Assembly: GCA_013176395.1 (NCBI GenBank)
Contig: JABMLP010000028.1
Coordinates: 310,001 to 374,000 of the forward strand
Origin: Venturia oleaginea
Taxonomy: Eukaryota; Ascomycota; Dothideomycetes; Venturiales; Venturiaceae
Reading direction: 5' to 3'
DNA length: 64,000 bases
Below the pieces are notes generated by a model. It did not search any database. It was not told where the DNA came from and saw only the letters and a list, made by a program, of their open reading frames with translations. The translations under genes and the position numbers were made by a program. Positions 21,963 through 32,177 of the stretch are shown piece by piece; position 1 is the stretch's first letter, and each line of letters begins with the position of its first letter.

Positions 21963-24442
21963 TCATGGCGCAGTAGTTGCACAAATACGGCCTCGGAGGT
22001 TATCCAGGAGGGGTCGTGGTAGTGATTTAGTACCAATGTCGGCGAGGTTGTCAGCGGAGCAGACATGCTCGATGGCGTAGTCACCCAGGACGAATCGCTC
22101 CCGGACGAAGTGGTAGTGAACGTTGATATGTTTAGAACGATTGCTGATCCTGTGGTCCTTGATGAGCGACAGGGCGGGCTCGTTGTCAACCATGAGCCAA
22201 CAGTTGGGGTACTTGGCGTGACCCATAAGCTCCTTGATGGCCTGGCGCGACCACACGAGGTGGCTGGCGGCGTGGGATGATGCCATGTACTCGGCTTCAC
22301 AAGTGCTCCTTGCCACGCATGACTGACGCTTTGAAGACCATGAGACTGTCGATCCACCGACCTTCATGAGGTAACCAGAGAAGGACTTGGAGTTGTCTGG
22401 GTCAGACCCGAAAGACGCATCTGAGAACATGACGAGCGTAGGAATGGACGCGGTCCGCGCTGCAGAGCGATCAGACGGCGCAGGAGATCGTACGTCAAGT
22501 TCAACAGCTCGGGTGGCTTGAATGTAACGTAGAGTCTGGTAAGCCATCTTCAGATGCAGGTCTGATGGGTTGGAGTTGTATGAACCCAGCATGCTGACCG
22601 TGTAGGACAGGTCTGGGCGACTGACGATGGCAAGGAAGTTGATCGAGCCGATGATGGATTGATACAGTTTCTGGCGATCAAGGTCCACTGAGTCGGTTGA
22701 CCTTGGTGGGAACGAGTTAGGGTCAAGCGGTGTGTGGCGCCCATTACAATCATCCATGCCGTAGCGCCGCAATATCGCTGCGATGTAAGTACGTTGGTGC
22801 AGCTTGACGTGGTCCGCGTGATGGTCAATTTCAAGACCGAGGAGCAGACGTGGTCGACCCATGTCTCTGAATTTGAACCTTGCGCGGGTGGCATCGAGCA
22901 TGGCGCTGATTGCCTTGGGCGTGCCGGCCATCAGGACGTCATCTACGTAGATTCCAAGAATGAGATCATCTGAGATGAAGACGCATGGATCAAAGCTGGC
23001 CTGTGTGAAGCCCTGACCAACAAACCATTGAGACAGTAGAGCATACCATTCGCGGCCTGATTGCTTGAGCCCATACAAAGCGCGAACAATACGGATCACT
23101 GTTGCGCCGTCAGAGGGTACTCCTGGCGGGACTTTGGCGTATACGGCGTGTTGCAGTCGTCCATTGAGGTAGGCGGCGTCAAAGTCCACTTGGTGCATGA
23201 TCCATTGTCGCCACGAAGCGATAGCGATGATGAGACGCAGACTGTCGTAGCGCACCACTGGGGAATATGTGTCGTCAAAATCCACCCCAGGACGTTGTGA
23301 GAAGCCTTGTGCCACCAGGCGGGCTTTGCGCTTGACGACCTTTCCATGCTCGTCGCGCTTGATGTCAAAGACCCAGCGTGTGCCAACGAGCTTGAGGTTT
23401 GGCGGAGGATTGTGTTCCATCACCCATGTGCCATTGTCAAGATGTGCTTGGATTTCTTTGTTGATCGGTGTAACCCACAAAGGGGAGTTAGTGGCGTTGA
23501 CAGCTTCATTGAACGTGCGAGGTATCTCGTGGTCGATGTCTGCCTTGGTGACGCAAGCCACAGCGTGCGCCATGTTCTCATCATCTGGCGCAAGCATGTC
23601 TTCCAAAGCCAATGACGCTTCAGCGTTGTCTGCGGCTTTGCGTGAAGGTTTAGCAACTCGTTTGGAGCGTCGGAGCTCGACTGGATCAGACAGGTCCTGT
23701 GACGGTCGCGTCTCCCTTCGAGTTCCTCTTGCTCCAGCGCCGGGTGCAGAGGTGGGTGGAGCGGAGCGCGTGTGTTGTCCATTTTCTGCGCTGGGCTGCA
23801 CAGGCGTTGGCGCAGGCTGATCGTACGAGTGGTCCAAAGGTACCCCAGCTTCAAGTCGGGATGGGGTGTACGCTGTCGTCGTGGACCACGTTGGTGATGT
23901 AGGAGGTGTGGCAAAAGTGTCCCCCGACGGCCGACGATCTTTGTTTTGAGGCCGTCTTGGAGATGTAGAGACTGGTTCAGCAGCTGGTATCTCATTCTCC
24001 GCCACAGGTTGGAAATACGGCGCAGTCTGAGACCTTGAGAAAGGCTCAAAGCGCAGGTTGCGAGTTTCCATGATGACATGACGCGATGGGATGTAGACCC
24101 TCGCAGTTTTGGTGTTGCGCCCATACCCAACGAAGATGCCTTCCTCCGCTCTATGCAAGAGCTTGGAGCCAGGCTTGCGAGCTTCTACAGGTATGTGAGC
24201 GAAGATTTTGGAGCCGAATGGGTGCAGATGCTTGATGGATGGTTTCGCGCCAATGAGTAATTCATGCGGCGTACGACCCAGTTTGTCAGCAGCGTGAGGG
24301 GATATGTTCTTGAGGAAATTGGCTGTCTGCACAGCCTCACCCCAAAGGAACAGCTGACTGTCAGTAGGGATCATTGATCGAGCGATCTGAATGATGGACT
24401 GATTCCACCGTTCTGCGACGCCATTGAGCTCATGATGGTAAG
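21963..24442 (-). CDS. Copia Pol fragment: integrase C-terminus, reverse transcriptase, RNase H
   Basis: The frame is open from the foldback junction (about 24442) to the stop at 21963. It enters in the middle of integrase (KPYHHELNGVAERWNQ, SIIQIARSMIP), continues with the integrase C-terminal GKxxHRAEEGIFVGY region, a Pro/Ser-rich linker, then reverse transcriptase. RT motifs are VKRKARLVAQGFSQRPG, DYDDTYSPVV-like FDDTYSPVVRYDSL, the LYGLKQSGREWY box and the catalytic GIYVDDVLMAG. RNase H follows (VMFSDASFGSD; CEAEYMASSHAASHLVW; LMVDNEPALSL). There are no stops over 800 codons. The missing start, protease and integrase DDE residues mean it cannot work alone, although the RT/RNase H part looks intact. 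It is typical of fungal Ty1/copia lineages. Confidence 0.9.
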
Positions 24443-24636
24443 GTTTGAATCGGATGAGGTCAAGGGCTCATTCTTCCTGGCCACCCTACCAGATACTATG
24501 GACCACGTCATCGACAACCTCAGCTCTCGTGACGTTACCAAGTTTGTCACGAGAGCTGAGGTTGTCGATGACGTGGTCCATAGTATCTGGTAGGGTGGCC
24601 AGGAAGAATGAGCCCTTGACCTCATCCGATTCAAAC
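24443..24636. repeat. 91-bp perfect inverted repeat (foldback) with 12-bp spacer
   Basis: Arms 24443-24533 and 24546-24636 are exact reverse complements; the spacer is GTTACCAAGTTT. The right arm is part of gag in its normal orientation; the left arm is an inverted copy of the same gag segment. The outer end of the left arm joins directly to integrase sequence, with the shared microhomology ATTCAAAC (gag) / TTCAAACC (integrase). Confidence 0.95.
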
Positions 24637-25135
24637 ATTGCCTTCATGGCTTTTGCGACGCTCTGTGAAGAGCCAGCGCATCGCTTTGCCATGCGAGTCC
24701 ATCGCTGATGGAACTCGTCCAGGTGTAGTCTGAGGTCGTCTCCATCCGCGTAGCGGAGGTTTGTGAGCGACCGGAAGAGGGTGATGGACGCGTTGCCGGT
24801 ATCGCGGTCGAATCGGCTGCCGAGGTGTTTCCAGGCCTCGGGTGACGTGTCGCACGACGCGATGGACATCGTGAGGTCGTTGTGTACCGACGAGAGCAGC
24901 ATGACCATGGCCTTGTTGTCGTCGGCGTCCCACTTGTCGATGAGCTCCTCGCGAGCTTCTGCGCCAGTCCCAGCGACGGCGGCGGGCTTTGTCTTCTTGC
25001 CAGACACGATCGGCCAGAGGCCAGCGTACCTGAGTGCGACAGTCCACGCGGAGCGCCATTCTGTGTAGTTATCGCCGCGGGCAGAAAGCTGGGCAGCGAG
25101 TTGGGGTCAAGCTTGAAGCTGAAGGAAGATGACAT
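24546..25135 (-). pseudogene. Copia Gag fragment with a frameshift, truncated by the foldback
   Basis: An ATG at 25135-25133 gives MSSSFSFKLDP. The natural continuation (LAAQLSARGDNYTEW, RSAWTVALRYAGLWPIVSG) is in another frame, so a one-base shift lies near 25100. From about 25007 the frame is open: LIDKWDADDNKAMVMLLSS, EAWKHLGSRFDRDTG, LHLDEFHQRWTRMAKRC, SFFLATLPDTMDHVIDNLSS. This is the UBN2-type Gag of copia elements, the nucleocapsid-precursor protein. It runs into the inverted arm, where it reads antisense gag and stops. The zinc knuckle and everything to mid-integrase are missing. Confidence 0.8.
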
Positions 25136-25320
25136 GATGACAGAGGTGGTCTGAAGTCTGCTTCAGAGGTAAAGGTGGGTGCCGTGCTGTGCTGGTACGG
25201 TGTGCTGTACGCCGGGTAGCGGAGCGTCGGCAGCAACAACAGCAGCGATGATGAACAACAAATGTGAAGCAGTGATGCTCAGTAAGGTGCTGTATATCGG
25301 AGGAGCGCGCGGCGTGATGC

Positions 25321-25333
25321 CGGGCTCATAACC
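25321..25333 (-). other. Primer-binding site complementary to the initiator-tRNA anticodon arm
   Basis: Directly after the 5' LTR the minus strand reads GGTTATGAGCCCG; the plus strand is CGGGCTCATAACC, which matches the anticodon stem-loop of initiator tRNA-Met (CAU anticodon inside CTCATAA). Copia-type elements are known to prime from an internal half of this tRNA. Confidence 0.75.
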
Positions 25334-25501
25334 TGTTGAAGTATGAAAGTTGAGTAACGAGTGTATTGAGGGTGAGATCCGGAGGATCTCAGCTATATAG
25401 TAATACACTAAGCCCAATTGGGCAGTAAACAAACTCCAGTGACAGAGAGTAGCCACGCTGGCGCAGGTGGAGGCAATAGCATGAGGATACTCCTTCCAAC
25501 A
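25334..25501 (-). repeat. 5' LTR of the copia element
   Basis: 168 bp, same ends as the 3' LTR, flanked on the right by the CAGAT duplication (25502-25506). Confidence 0.92.
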
Positions 25502-25506
25502 CAGAT

Positions 25507-26126
25507 CACCTCAAGACCGAAGAGCAGGGACAACGGGACTTGCAGAGGATGGTTGGATAACAAGAAGTTGTTGTTAGGACTGATGTGGAGTGGAATCCGT
25601 TGGGCGCACAAGAGGGGACTGGTGCAACCAGGTCAGTCCTAAGAGAGAATAGTACGTGCAGGAGTCACGTGATATTCACACAGTTCCCACAGCACTTGGC
25701 ATTGCCCACAGTGTGGGAAGTGAAACAGCACACACAGCGAGAACTCAATTTTTGGAATTTACAGAAGTATCATCTAAGGATCATCAAAACACCTCTGCCA
25801 GTGGCCGCTCCGGCCTCTAGAGGCCATCGCGCGTCCCTCAGCGTCGATGAGATATCTCTAGAGTCGCCGTCGCGGCCACCGCAGAGCAAGCAGACGAATA
25901 CATGAGCAAGCTACACGAACGATGCGTCCACCAAAGACAACAGCAACCATCTAGTCACTATCTCCCGGCTAGTCCATCACCCCAGATGACACTGCAACGC
26001 TCCGAGTCGACGAGTCACTGCTAGAACGGCAATACCTTCAACACAACTCAAACACCAGACGCCCGGTGTGCAACAATCGGCACCACACACCACTGCAACG
26101 ACTAGACAATCTCTCCCAACGTCTTG
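25507..26126. repeat. LTR-retrotransposon remnants
   Basis: The block at about 25609-25673 (actggtgcaaccaggtcagt, agaatagtacgtgcaggagt, cacgtgat) recurs in direct orientation at about 28301-28364 with some differences. Further on, a TGTGGGAAGTG motif at about 25709 recurs at about 27327. These are pieces of at least one more LTR family. No coding frame is recognisable. Confidence 0.45.
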
Positions 26127-26831
26127 GCAAACCGTCCTGCTACAAGCTGTTGCCCAGAGCCTTGAGCCTCTCCCCAAACTGTTGCGTCCCAGTTATGGCA
26201 TTGGCAAGAGTAGGTGCGCGACACAGTAAGTAGTAAGGACGCATAGAAGGAGCCTATTGGCGGCAAATCCCCTCCCTGTAAGCTAGCAGACGTAGCCTTG
26301 AGCCTCTCCCCAGACTGTTGCGTCCCAGTTATGGCAGTGGCAAGAGTAGGTGCGCGATATAGCAAGCAGGGAGAGCGACTGGCAGCAGATAGGCTCCGAC
26401 TATAAGACGACAGGTCTACAACACAATCGGTGCGACACGATACGGCAGCTGCTAGAGAACCTCATCTACTATCGTCTCCGCAAACCGTCCTGCTGCAAGC
26501 TGATGTCCAGAGCCTTGAGCCTCTCCCCAAACTGTTGCGTCCCAGTTATGGCATTGGCAAGAGTAGGTGCGCAACACAGTAAGCAGTAAGGACGTATAGA
26601 AGGAGCTTATTGGCGGCAAATCCCCTCCCTACAAGCCAGCAGACGTAGCCTTGAGCCTCTCCCCAGACTGTTGCGTCCCAGTTATGGCATTGGCAAGAGT
26701 AGGAGCGCGATATAGCAAGTAGGGAGAGCGACTAGCAGCAGATAGGCTCCGACTATAAGACGGCAGGTCTATAGCACGATCGGCGCCATACAATACGGCA
26801 GCTACCAGACAGCCTCGTCCACGGGCATACC
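26127..26831. repeat. Nested tandem repeat: two 352-bp units, each with two 67-bp cores
   Basis: Two units start at GCAAACCGTCCTGCT (about 26127 and 26479) and are closely similar over about 352 bp. Within them a core of about 67 bp (ccttgagcctctcccca..., ...gttatggcattggcaagag) occurs at 26160, 26295, 26512 and 26648, spacing 135, 217 and 136 bp. Unit copies match each other better than cores within a unit, so the core doubled first. No protein is recognisable. Confidence 0.85.
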
Positions 26832-27866
26832 CGGAGTATCACACCGAAGCAGCGAAATCACGACTACGATGGTTACTATTGTCTCCAGCATCACACAACC
26901 AAATACACCGCCGCATAGGAATCTGGTGCAAGGCAACTTTCACAAGCAGAAACATACTTAGGGAACCCATTGGCCTTGAGGGATAAGGCGAAACAGATAG
27001 ACAAAGCTGAGCATTAGAGGGAGACTGTAGGTAGAAGGATAGCGAAACACGAGGCATTGCCTCTTGAGTCTACATAGCACAGATATACTAGCAGAATAAC
27101 CAGTATCTACAAGAGCCAGCGGGCATTTGGAGATACTGGTTAAGGGAAAAGAGGGAGGACGGAGGGGACAGCTGGTCTTGTTTCAGTGAACGGGGCGAAG
27201 TGGGGCGCGGTGGATTATATAATCTATCACGTGTCGGCTGTCTGATGAAGTCCTCCTAACCGGACATAGCTGCCTGATTAAGCGGCTGCAACCGAGTAGG
27301 ATAAAATCAATCAATCAATCAATCAGTGTGGGAAGTGTGGGAAGAGCCAAGAGGTGTGGGAATACACCTTGGCACCCAGAACCAGAAGGGTATATAGGGA
27401 GGACGTTGGACGGACTTTCCTTTCTCTCTTCGTGGTTATCTCATGTTATGTTTCTCACATAGGAGCTTCTTCAACCTACTACAGTAACGACCTTTTACTT
27501 AGATACAATCAAGCCCACCCCCAACCTTCATACTAACCGACAAGCGTTCAGGATTGATCTGAGGATCAAATCGGTTAGACGACAATTGAATTGGGAGATA
27601 CATCGGACGGCTAGGATCTAGTGAGCCTCCAAAGAACCTGAGCAAGGAAAGGTACTTAAGGTAAGTACTTCCAGACTGATATTGCCCTTACCCCAAACCC
27701 GCGGACCAGAACAAGAGAACACAGGCGTCAAGAAGGTATTGACATAATCAACTGTGTTGAGAAACGAGTTCCCCGTAACACGTGGGGCCAACCCAACGGC
27801 GGGAAAGACTTGTCCGCGGTCGTACCGTGGACAAGAGGTAACTATAGTACAATTCTAGAAGAAAGA
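26832..27866. repeat. Retroelement remnants with promoter-like and microsatellite sequence
   Basis: The interval contains an (ATCA)n tract at about 27306-27326, repeated TGTGGGAA motifs (27327-27360) and a TATA-like gggtatataggg at about 27389. A sequence at about 27745-27783 (atcaactgtgttgagaaacg, agttccccgtaacac) recurs in direct orientation at about 28363-28400. The last has the look of an LTR end (TGTTAC... on the other strand). No intact element or gene is recognised. Confidence 0.4.
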
Positions 27867-28282
27867 TGTTACGAATACTGTCACGTGGATATGTATTCAA
27901 TGGTATTAGGTTGTATTTGAATGTCGCACAAGATCCTAGAGATCACGTGTTGGCTCAATGCTCAGGTCATGAGCCATGAGCAGGTCAGCTCAAGAGTCAA
28001 CCTCTGAGCCATGAGCCATCTGGCTGATGCATTAGGCTTCGAGCCTTATAGGAGGATTTCCTATATTATGGACGAGACTCTGCTCCCTCAGTGTCTCCTA
28101 TCTTCACTCTCTAGTTACTTCGCTATTGCTTTTAGTTACTTAGCACAATTCACGACTCTTATATCTTGCAAGCTTCGCTTCGCTTGTTTGATACGATATT
28201 GTCGCCCCGGACCACTTGAACCCTACTGTACGGATTAGCCAAATCCAGCTAGATTACTTTGAGTCACAGCCTCTGCGTAACA
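27867..28282 (-). repeat. LTR-like sequence, right copy of the inverted pair
   Basis: 416 bp, inverted relative to 21002-21437 and closely similar over about 230 bp at one end (for example the shared gattagccaaatccagctag, opposite strand in the left copy) and about 20 bp at the other. The centre contains repeats of GAGCCATGAGC not present in the left copy. Flanks are AAAGA and GGGGG, so no target duplication. Confidence 0.55.
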
Positions 28283-28475
28283 GGGGGATCCTTCGGTCGT
28301 ACAAGATGAGACTGGTGCGACGGAGTCAGTCCTAAAGGAGAATAGTACGTGTAGGAGTCACGTGATCAACTGTGTCGAGAAACGAGTTCCCCGTAACACT
28401 ACGTAGCTATAATCAATTATAAGTTATGAAAAAGTAATTTTCTCAAAGTCTGCTAATAGCTACTGGTAGTCTAAC

Positions 28476-28770
28476 TGTCACGGGATGGTATCCTATATCC
28501 ATTTTATCCTAGGTGGATTCTTAGCAATTCCTGGTAGGTTCCTGATAGTTTCTCACGTGCGCCTAGCAGGGATTATTCAGGGACTGTTTCACATGCGCTT
28601 CTACTCCTTTCTATTCTCTTCTCAGAACAGCCTGTCCTTTTTCCTACTTAGAAGATTATATATACAAGTTGTCCTTCCTATACCTACACTTTCTTCTTTG
28701 TACTTAGATACTTGAAATACAAGCTGTCTTCCCTCACTTGCGAAATACCTCTGAAGGTTGACCCCTTACA
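28476..28770 (+). repeat. Solo LTR, 295 bp, with target-site duplication CTAAC
   Basis: The sequence starts TGTCACGGGATGG and ends CCCCTTACA, flanked by CTAAC on both sides (28471-28475 and 28771-28775). A TATA-like attatatatacaag box near 28655 and the following about 130 bp are closely related to the end of the solo LTR at 31379-31863, so both belong to one LTR family with different U3 parts. Confidence 0.8.
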
Positions 28771-28775
28771 CTAAC

Positions 28776-28978
28776 AGTAGTAGATGTGAGAGGCGTAGTC
28801 GATATGTTTTTCAATTGACTATCCTGATTGACGAGTATTACAAACTTGAAGAAAAGAGAGAAAGACTAGAATACATGGTTTTATAATCAGTGGTGGTGGG
28901 GTTGTGGAATCTTCCAGAAGTTTCCAAAGGTTGAGGGCATAGCCGAGAACCACAATCTAGGCCATAGCCTGTGACAGT
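28776..28978 (+). repeat. Copia fragment, inverted copy of 32178-32392
   Basis: About 200 bp (gaggcgtagtcgatatg... to ...ggccatagcctgtgacag) is closely similar to the reverse complement of 32178-32392. That right-hand copy borders the decayed copia element's Pol sequence. The solo LTR at 28476 is inserted at the left edge of this fragment. Confidence 0.7.
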
Positions 28979-29025
28979 AGAATTTATTTTAGTATTTACT
29001 ATCTCTAATATAATTGCTTACGACC

Positions 29026-30092
29026 TTACCTATTATCCTTATCTCCACTATCCTTAACTATAGCTAGAAGGCTCGAACTACCTCTTAAGCTCCAAACCGT
29101 GATGCCTTCAAGAAACATAAGAGCAATACATGTGGCAAAAGTGCGGCCTTCGCTCTTCCCTCCCTGGAAGAGAGCGTGATCCAAAATACCAGTCTTGTTG
29201 AATCGCCACTCATGCACGCCAAAAGCCACAAGTAGAATTATACTGCTGATGAGCATGGTCAATACTGGGACGCTCTTCCAGGCAAACAAAACGCCACCCA
29301 AGTTGACGCCTGTTAAGAATAGTGTCAACCCAGTTGTAAATAATCCGAAACCCGGGAGGTCGAGTCGCTTTAACTTTTGCACGAAGTTCAAATGATCCAA
29401 GCGCGTGTGTCTCTTTGGTGGCCGATATCCGAAGAATATGCCGAGAGCAGTGCGGCCCCATGTAGCCATCATGATCCACTGTAAATACGATTAGCCAGAT
29501 ATAAACATATCAAAGGAGGAATGTCACGAACGTAAAAGATTCGCCAGCCCATATGAGGATTTGACTTGGTCAGACCACCAATCGCAAGAGGTCCACTGGT
29601 CGCTCCCAGAACAGCGGCAACGTTCATTGAAGCTTGTGCCACTAAAGGAATTAGTGGCGTTGGGAATAGCCTGGAGAGTACATACTGGGTCTCCACCTTC
29701 TGGGTAATTCTTTACTCGGAACGCTGAATGCGAGGGCGGCCGATGCGAAGTCAAACCCCATAAGAAACTGAGCAGCAATGACTCGTGCCATGCTCGCAGC
29801 ACTAGGCGCAATAGCGGCCCCAACAAAGTATATCATAAACAGTACCACTAAGAGTGTCTTTCGGGCCTGGAAAGTATCTGAAGCGGACGCAATGAGAGGA
29901 CAGAGGAAAGCTTAAAGAAGAGAGAATACACTGGGTATCCATGTCTGGGAAAGCGGATTGTGGAGGTCTTTGCCTATGTAGGATAGTACGGTAGGTGGGC
30001 CAGTGAGAGCGAATGCTTGGATAAATTGAGCGAGAACATGGCTGTTAACGCGATGTAGGTGCGGGCATGAAGTTCTGGCTCCTCGTCTTCGT
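29026..30092 (-). pseudogene. Broken TRI12-type MFS transporter gene
   Basis: Minus-strand pieces in order: AMFSLN, then after a frameshift IQAFALTGPPTVLSYIGKD, LSQTWIPSVFSLL, a TAA stop (29914-29912) where Gln is expected, then ASASDTFQARKTLLV, FMIYFVGAAIAPSAASMA and PSKELPRRWRP. An intron of about 50 bp leads to MAQASMNVAAVLGATSGPL and NPHMGWRIFY, and a second intron (about 29540-29485) to WIMMATWGRTALG, FGYRPPKRHTRLDHL, LDLPGFGLFTTGLTLFLTG and GRTFATCIALMFLEG. These are hallmarks of the TRI12/siderophore-type major facilitator family (proton-driven efflux in the plasma membrane). The true N-terminus is missing or unread, and the C-terminal half ends abruptly at transposon sequence. Not functional. 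Confidence 0.8.
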
Positions 30093-31378
30093 TGTTGTAT
30101 GACTGATTCTGCCCAAATCGAGGTTGAAGTTCATAATCTTCCGGAAATCATTCTGGAAACCCCATCAGAAGATGTCTATCGATATCAATCCGAAGTTCAA
30201 CGTCTCAATTCCAAGATAAGTTCGAGTAGCAAAATAAGTTTGGACGAGGGTGCCTTCAAGGATATCTTGAACTCAAGGGTTCGCTGATGGAAATTTCGCT
30301 GATGGAATGTTCGCTGCTAGGAGGGCTGTTTGATGCTTCATCGTCGTCATAGTCCTCTCCCCGGGGAGGATCATCTCCCCCGGAATCTCTATCGATTGTA
30401 GCGTGACTTGAATTCCTTCCTTGTGTTGTGTATGGGGCTTTAGGCTCTATATTAAGCTCCCAAGTCTTGACAAGTTCGTCAAATGAGATGACGATTTCGT
30501 CTTCATCCGAGACTGATTGAGATTGGAACAATTCACTCCCTTTGAATTATATGTCTGATTCGAAAATCTTGTGGCTGTCGGATTTGATGACTCTTTTAGC
30601 GTATGGTATCCAAATTTTGGCCGTACCTGAGTATCCAACGTATCCTACAAGCCTTCCTTTGATTGCGTTGACATCCATCTTTAGAGATTGTGGTTTGTCA
30701 AGCAGTGTGGCATTTCCCTTAGCTACTAGATGGATAGCCAGGGAGCCAAAGATTCTGATATGAGAAAGATCAGGTTGTTCTCCTTTTCTGATTTCGAATG
30801 GAGTCTTTCCTCCCAGGGCTGCCGACAGTGAGCTGTTCTTCATATACTGCGCATGTTCGACGGCGAGCGGCCATAGACACTGGGGGAGATGAGAATCTTC
30901 CAGTATTGCAGCGGCCTTGAGATGCAGATGGTATTGATGAACCTCGGCTTGGCCTATTTGTTGCGGAGTGGGAGGAGTAGACATTGTACACTCAATTCCC
31001 TTCTCCTTGAGGAGGTCCTGGATTGGGCCGTACTTGAGGCCAGACTCTCCATCACAGTGCAACCGCTTTGGGTACCTTTGAAACTGATTGTAGAATTTTG
31101 CTAGAAACTGGGTTACTGCTTCGAATTGAGCAGGGCCTCCTTTTTTCTTTAGCAAAGCTACTTCACCCCATTTATCCTTAGCATCTGAGAATGATACGTA
31201 ACCAACAGATCCGTCGAAACCTCGTGGCGTGATGTTTGGTACGAGATCGATGACGATGACGTCTCCAGTCTCTCTGCTCTCTTGATGCTGGATCGGTGTG
31301 GCTTTGACTTCTGCTGAGCCTCTGCGCAAGCCATACAGCCTGGCGTCTCACTTTCTGTGTAGATCATACCAGTGGAGT

Positions 31379-31863
31379 TGTTAAGGGATGGAATCCTTCT
31401 CCCTAGCTTATCCATGACTGGATTTCCAATTGTTCTCTTGTTATTTTGCAAGCTGTCATGTTCTACTTTGCAAGCTGTCATGTTCTATTTTGCAAGCTGT
31501 CATGTTCCATTTAAAGATACTGTTGGATCGGCTTTGTACACGTGTATGAAATAGTAATGAAATGATAATGTAACGATAATGAAATGATAATGAAATAAAC
31601 ATATATGGATAAGTCTCTTGTATTCTTGATTGTTCTTGTTCTTCTTCGAACATTGAAGTATCCTTGAGATGCAGAAATTGCACCGCCCCTGTCGGTGCCA
31701 AGGATACGACAGATACATTCTAGAAGGATCTGTTTGTAAGAGGAGGATTATATATACAAGCTATCCTTCCTGTACTTACACTTTCTTCCTTGTACTTAGA
31801 TACTTTGAAATACAAGCAGTCTTCTCTCACTTGCGAAACACCTTTGAGGGTTGAACTCTTACA
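31379..31863 (+). repeat. Solo LTR, 485 bp, inserted inside the second copia element (TSD GGAGT)
   Basis: The sequence starts TGTTAAGGGATGG and ends CTCTTACA, with GGAGT at 31374-31378 and 31864-31868. Taking it out with one GGAGT copy rejoins the copia frame exactly (LSHHS to STGMIYTES). It contains three copies of a 22-23 bp unit at 31444-31511, an AT-rich stretch, a TATA-like attatatatacaag near 31748, and about 130 bp shared with the LTR at 28476. Confidence 0.9.
31444..31511. repeat. Three tandem 22-23 bp repeats within the solo LTR
   Basis: The unit tttgcaagctgtcatgttct occurs three times in a row, with only single-base differences in the last bases. Confidence 0.9.
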
Positions 31864-32177
31864 GGAGTGGTGTGACAATTTGTCTAGGTTTTGATAACCT
31901 AAGTGGGCCATTCTGCGGTGCCAAATATGCTTCGATGCAGCGGCCTGGGTGGCGAGAGCAGTTTCTCCTTTGTGAAGTTCGATCTGTGGATCTGATAGGC
32001 TGTAGAAAAAGCCTTCCTTCTGGAGGGTGCCTACGATTGTGCCACCGAATGAGAGAGATCTCTTAGCAAAGTCTAAGGTCATGCCTTTCTGCTCGAGACG
32101 TCCCATCGAAAGGATATTGAAGTGACGAAGTCGATAATAATTGAGTGAAGCCAATCGCAGGCTTATTGGGATCGGAT

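Larger units (their letters stand above)
21746..25501 (-). mobile_element. Ty1/copia LTR retrotransposon, internally deleted, 3.76 kb
   Basis: The element is bounded by two 168-bp LTRs and flanked by the 5-bp duplication CAGAT (21741-21745 and 25502-25506). It is oriented on the minus strand: the 5' LTR is 25501-25334, followed by the primer-binding site, gag, a junction with a large inverted repeat, then the end of integrase, reverse transcriptase, RNase H, a purine tract and the 3' LTR. Protease and the catalytic part of integrase are absent, so the copy is non-autonomous. The LTRs differ at one base (A at about 21770 versus G at the matching position near 25359), so the insertion is young. 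Confidence 0.92.
30100..32177 (-). mobile_element. Second Ty1/copia element, decayed and truncated
   Basis: Minus-strand fragments: 32154-31869 is the GAG-pre-integrase zinc-binding region (YYRLRHFNILSMGRLEQKG; HIWHRRMAHLGYQNLDKLSHH). After a nested LTR it resumes at 31373 (STGMIYTESETPGCMACAEAQ), then 31329-30547 is the integrase core (GYVSFSDAKDKWGEV; FYNQFQRYPKRLHCDGESG; MSTPPTPQQIGQAEVH; LPQCLWPLAVEHAQYMKNSS). Further on are the integrase C-terminus (KGRLVGYVGYSGTAKIWIPY) and the acidic linker (30531-30256). Reverse transcriptase and RNase H are absent, as are paired LTRs. Several frame changes show that it is dead. The integrase differs clearly from the element at 21746, so it is a different copia lineage. 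Confidence 0.85.

Noticed and set aside
21965..23820. Several long plus-strand ORFs over the copia Pol region
   Set aside because: They are antisense shadows of the open 800-codon Pol frame and have no protein-like features.
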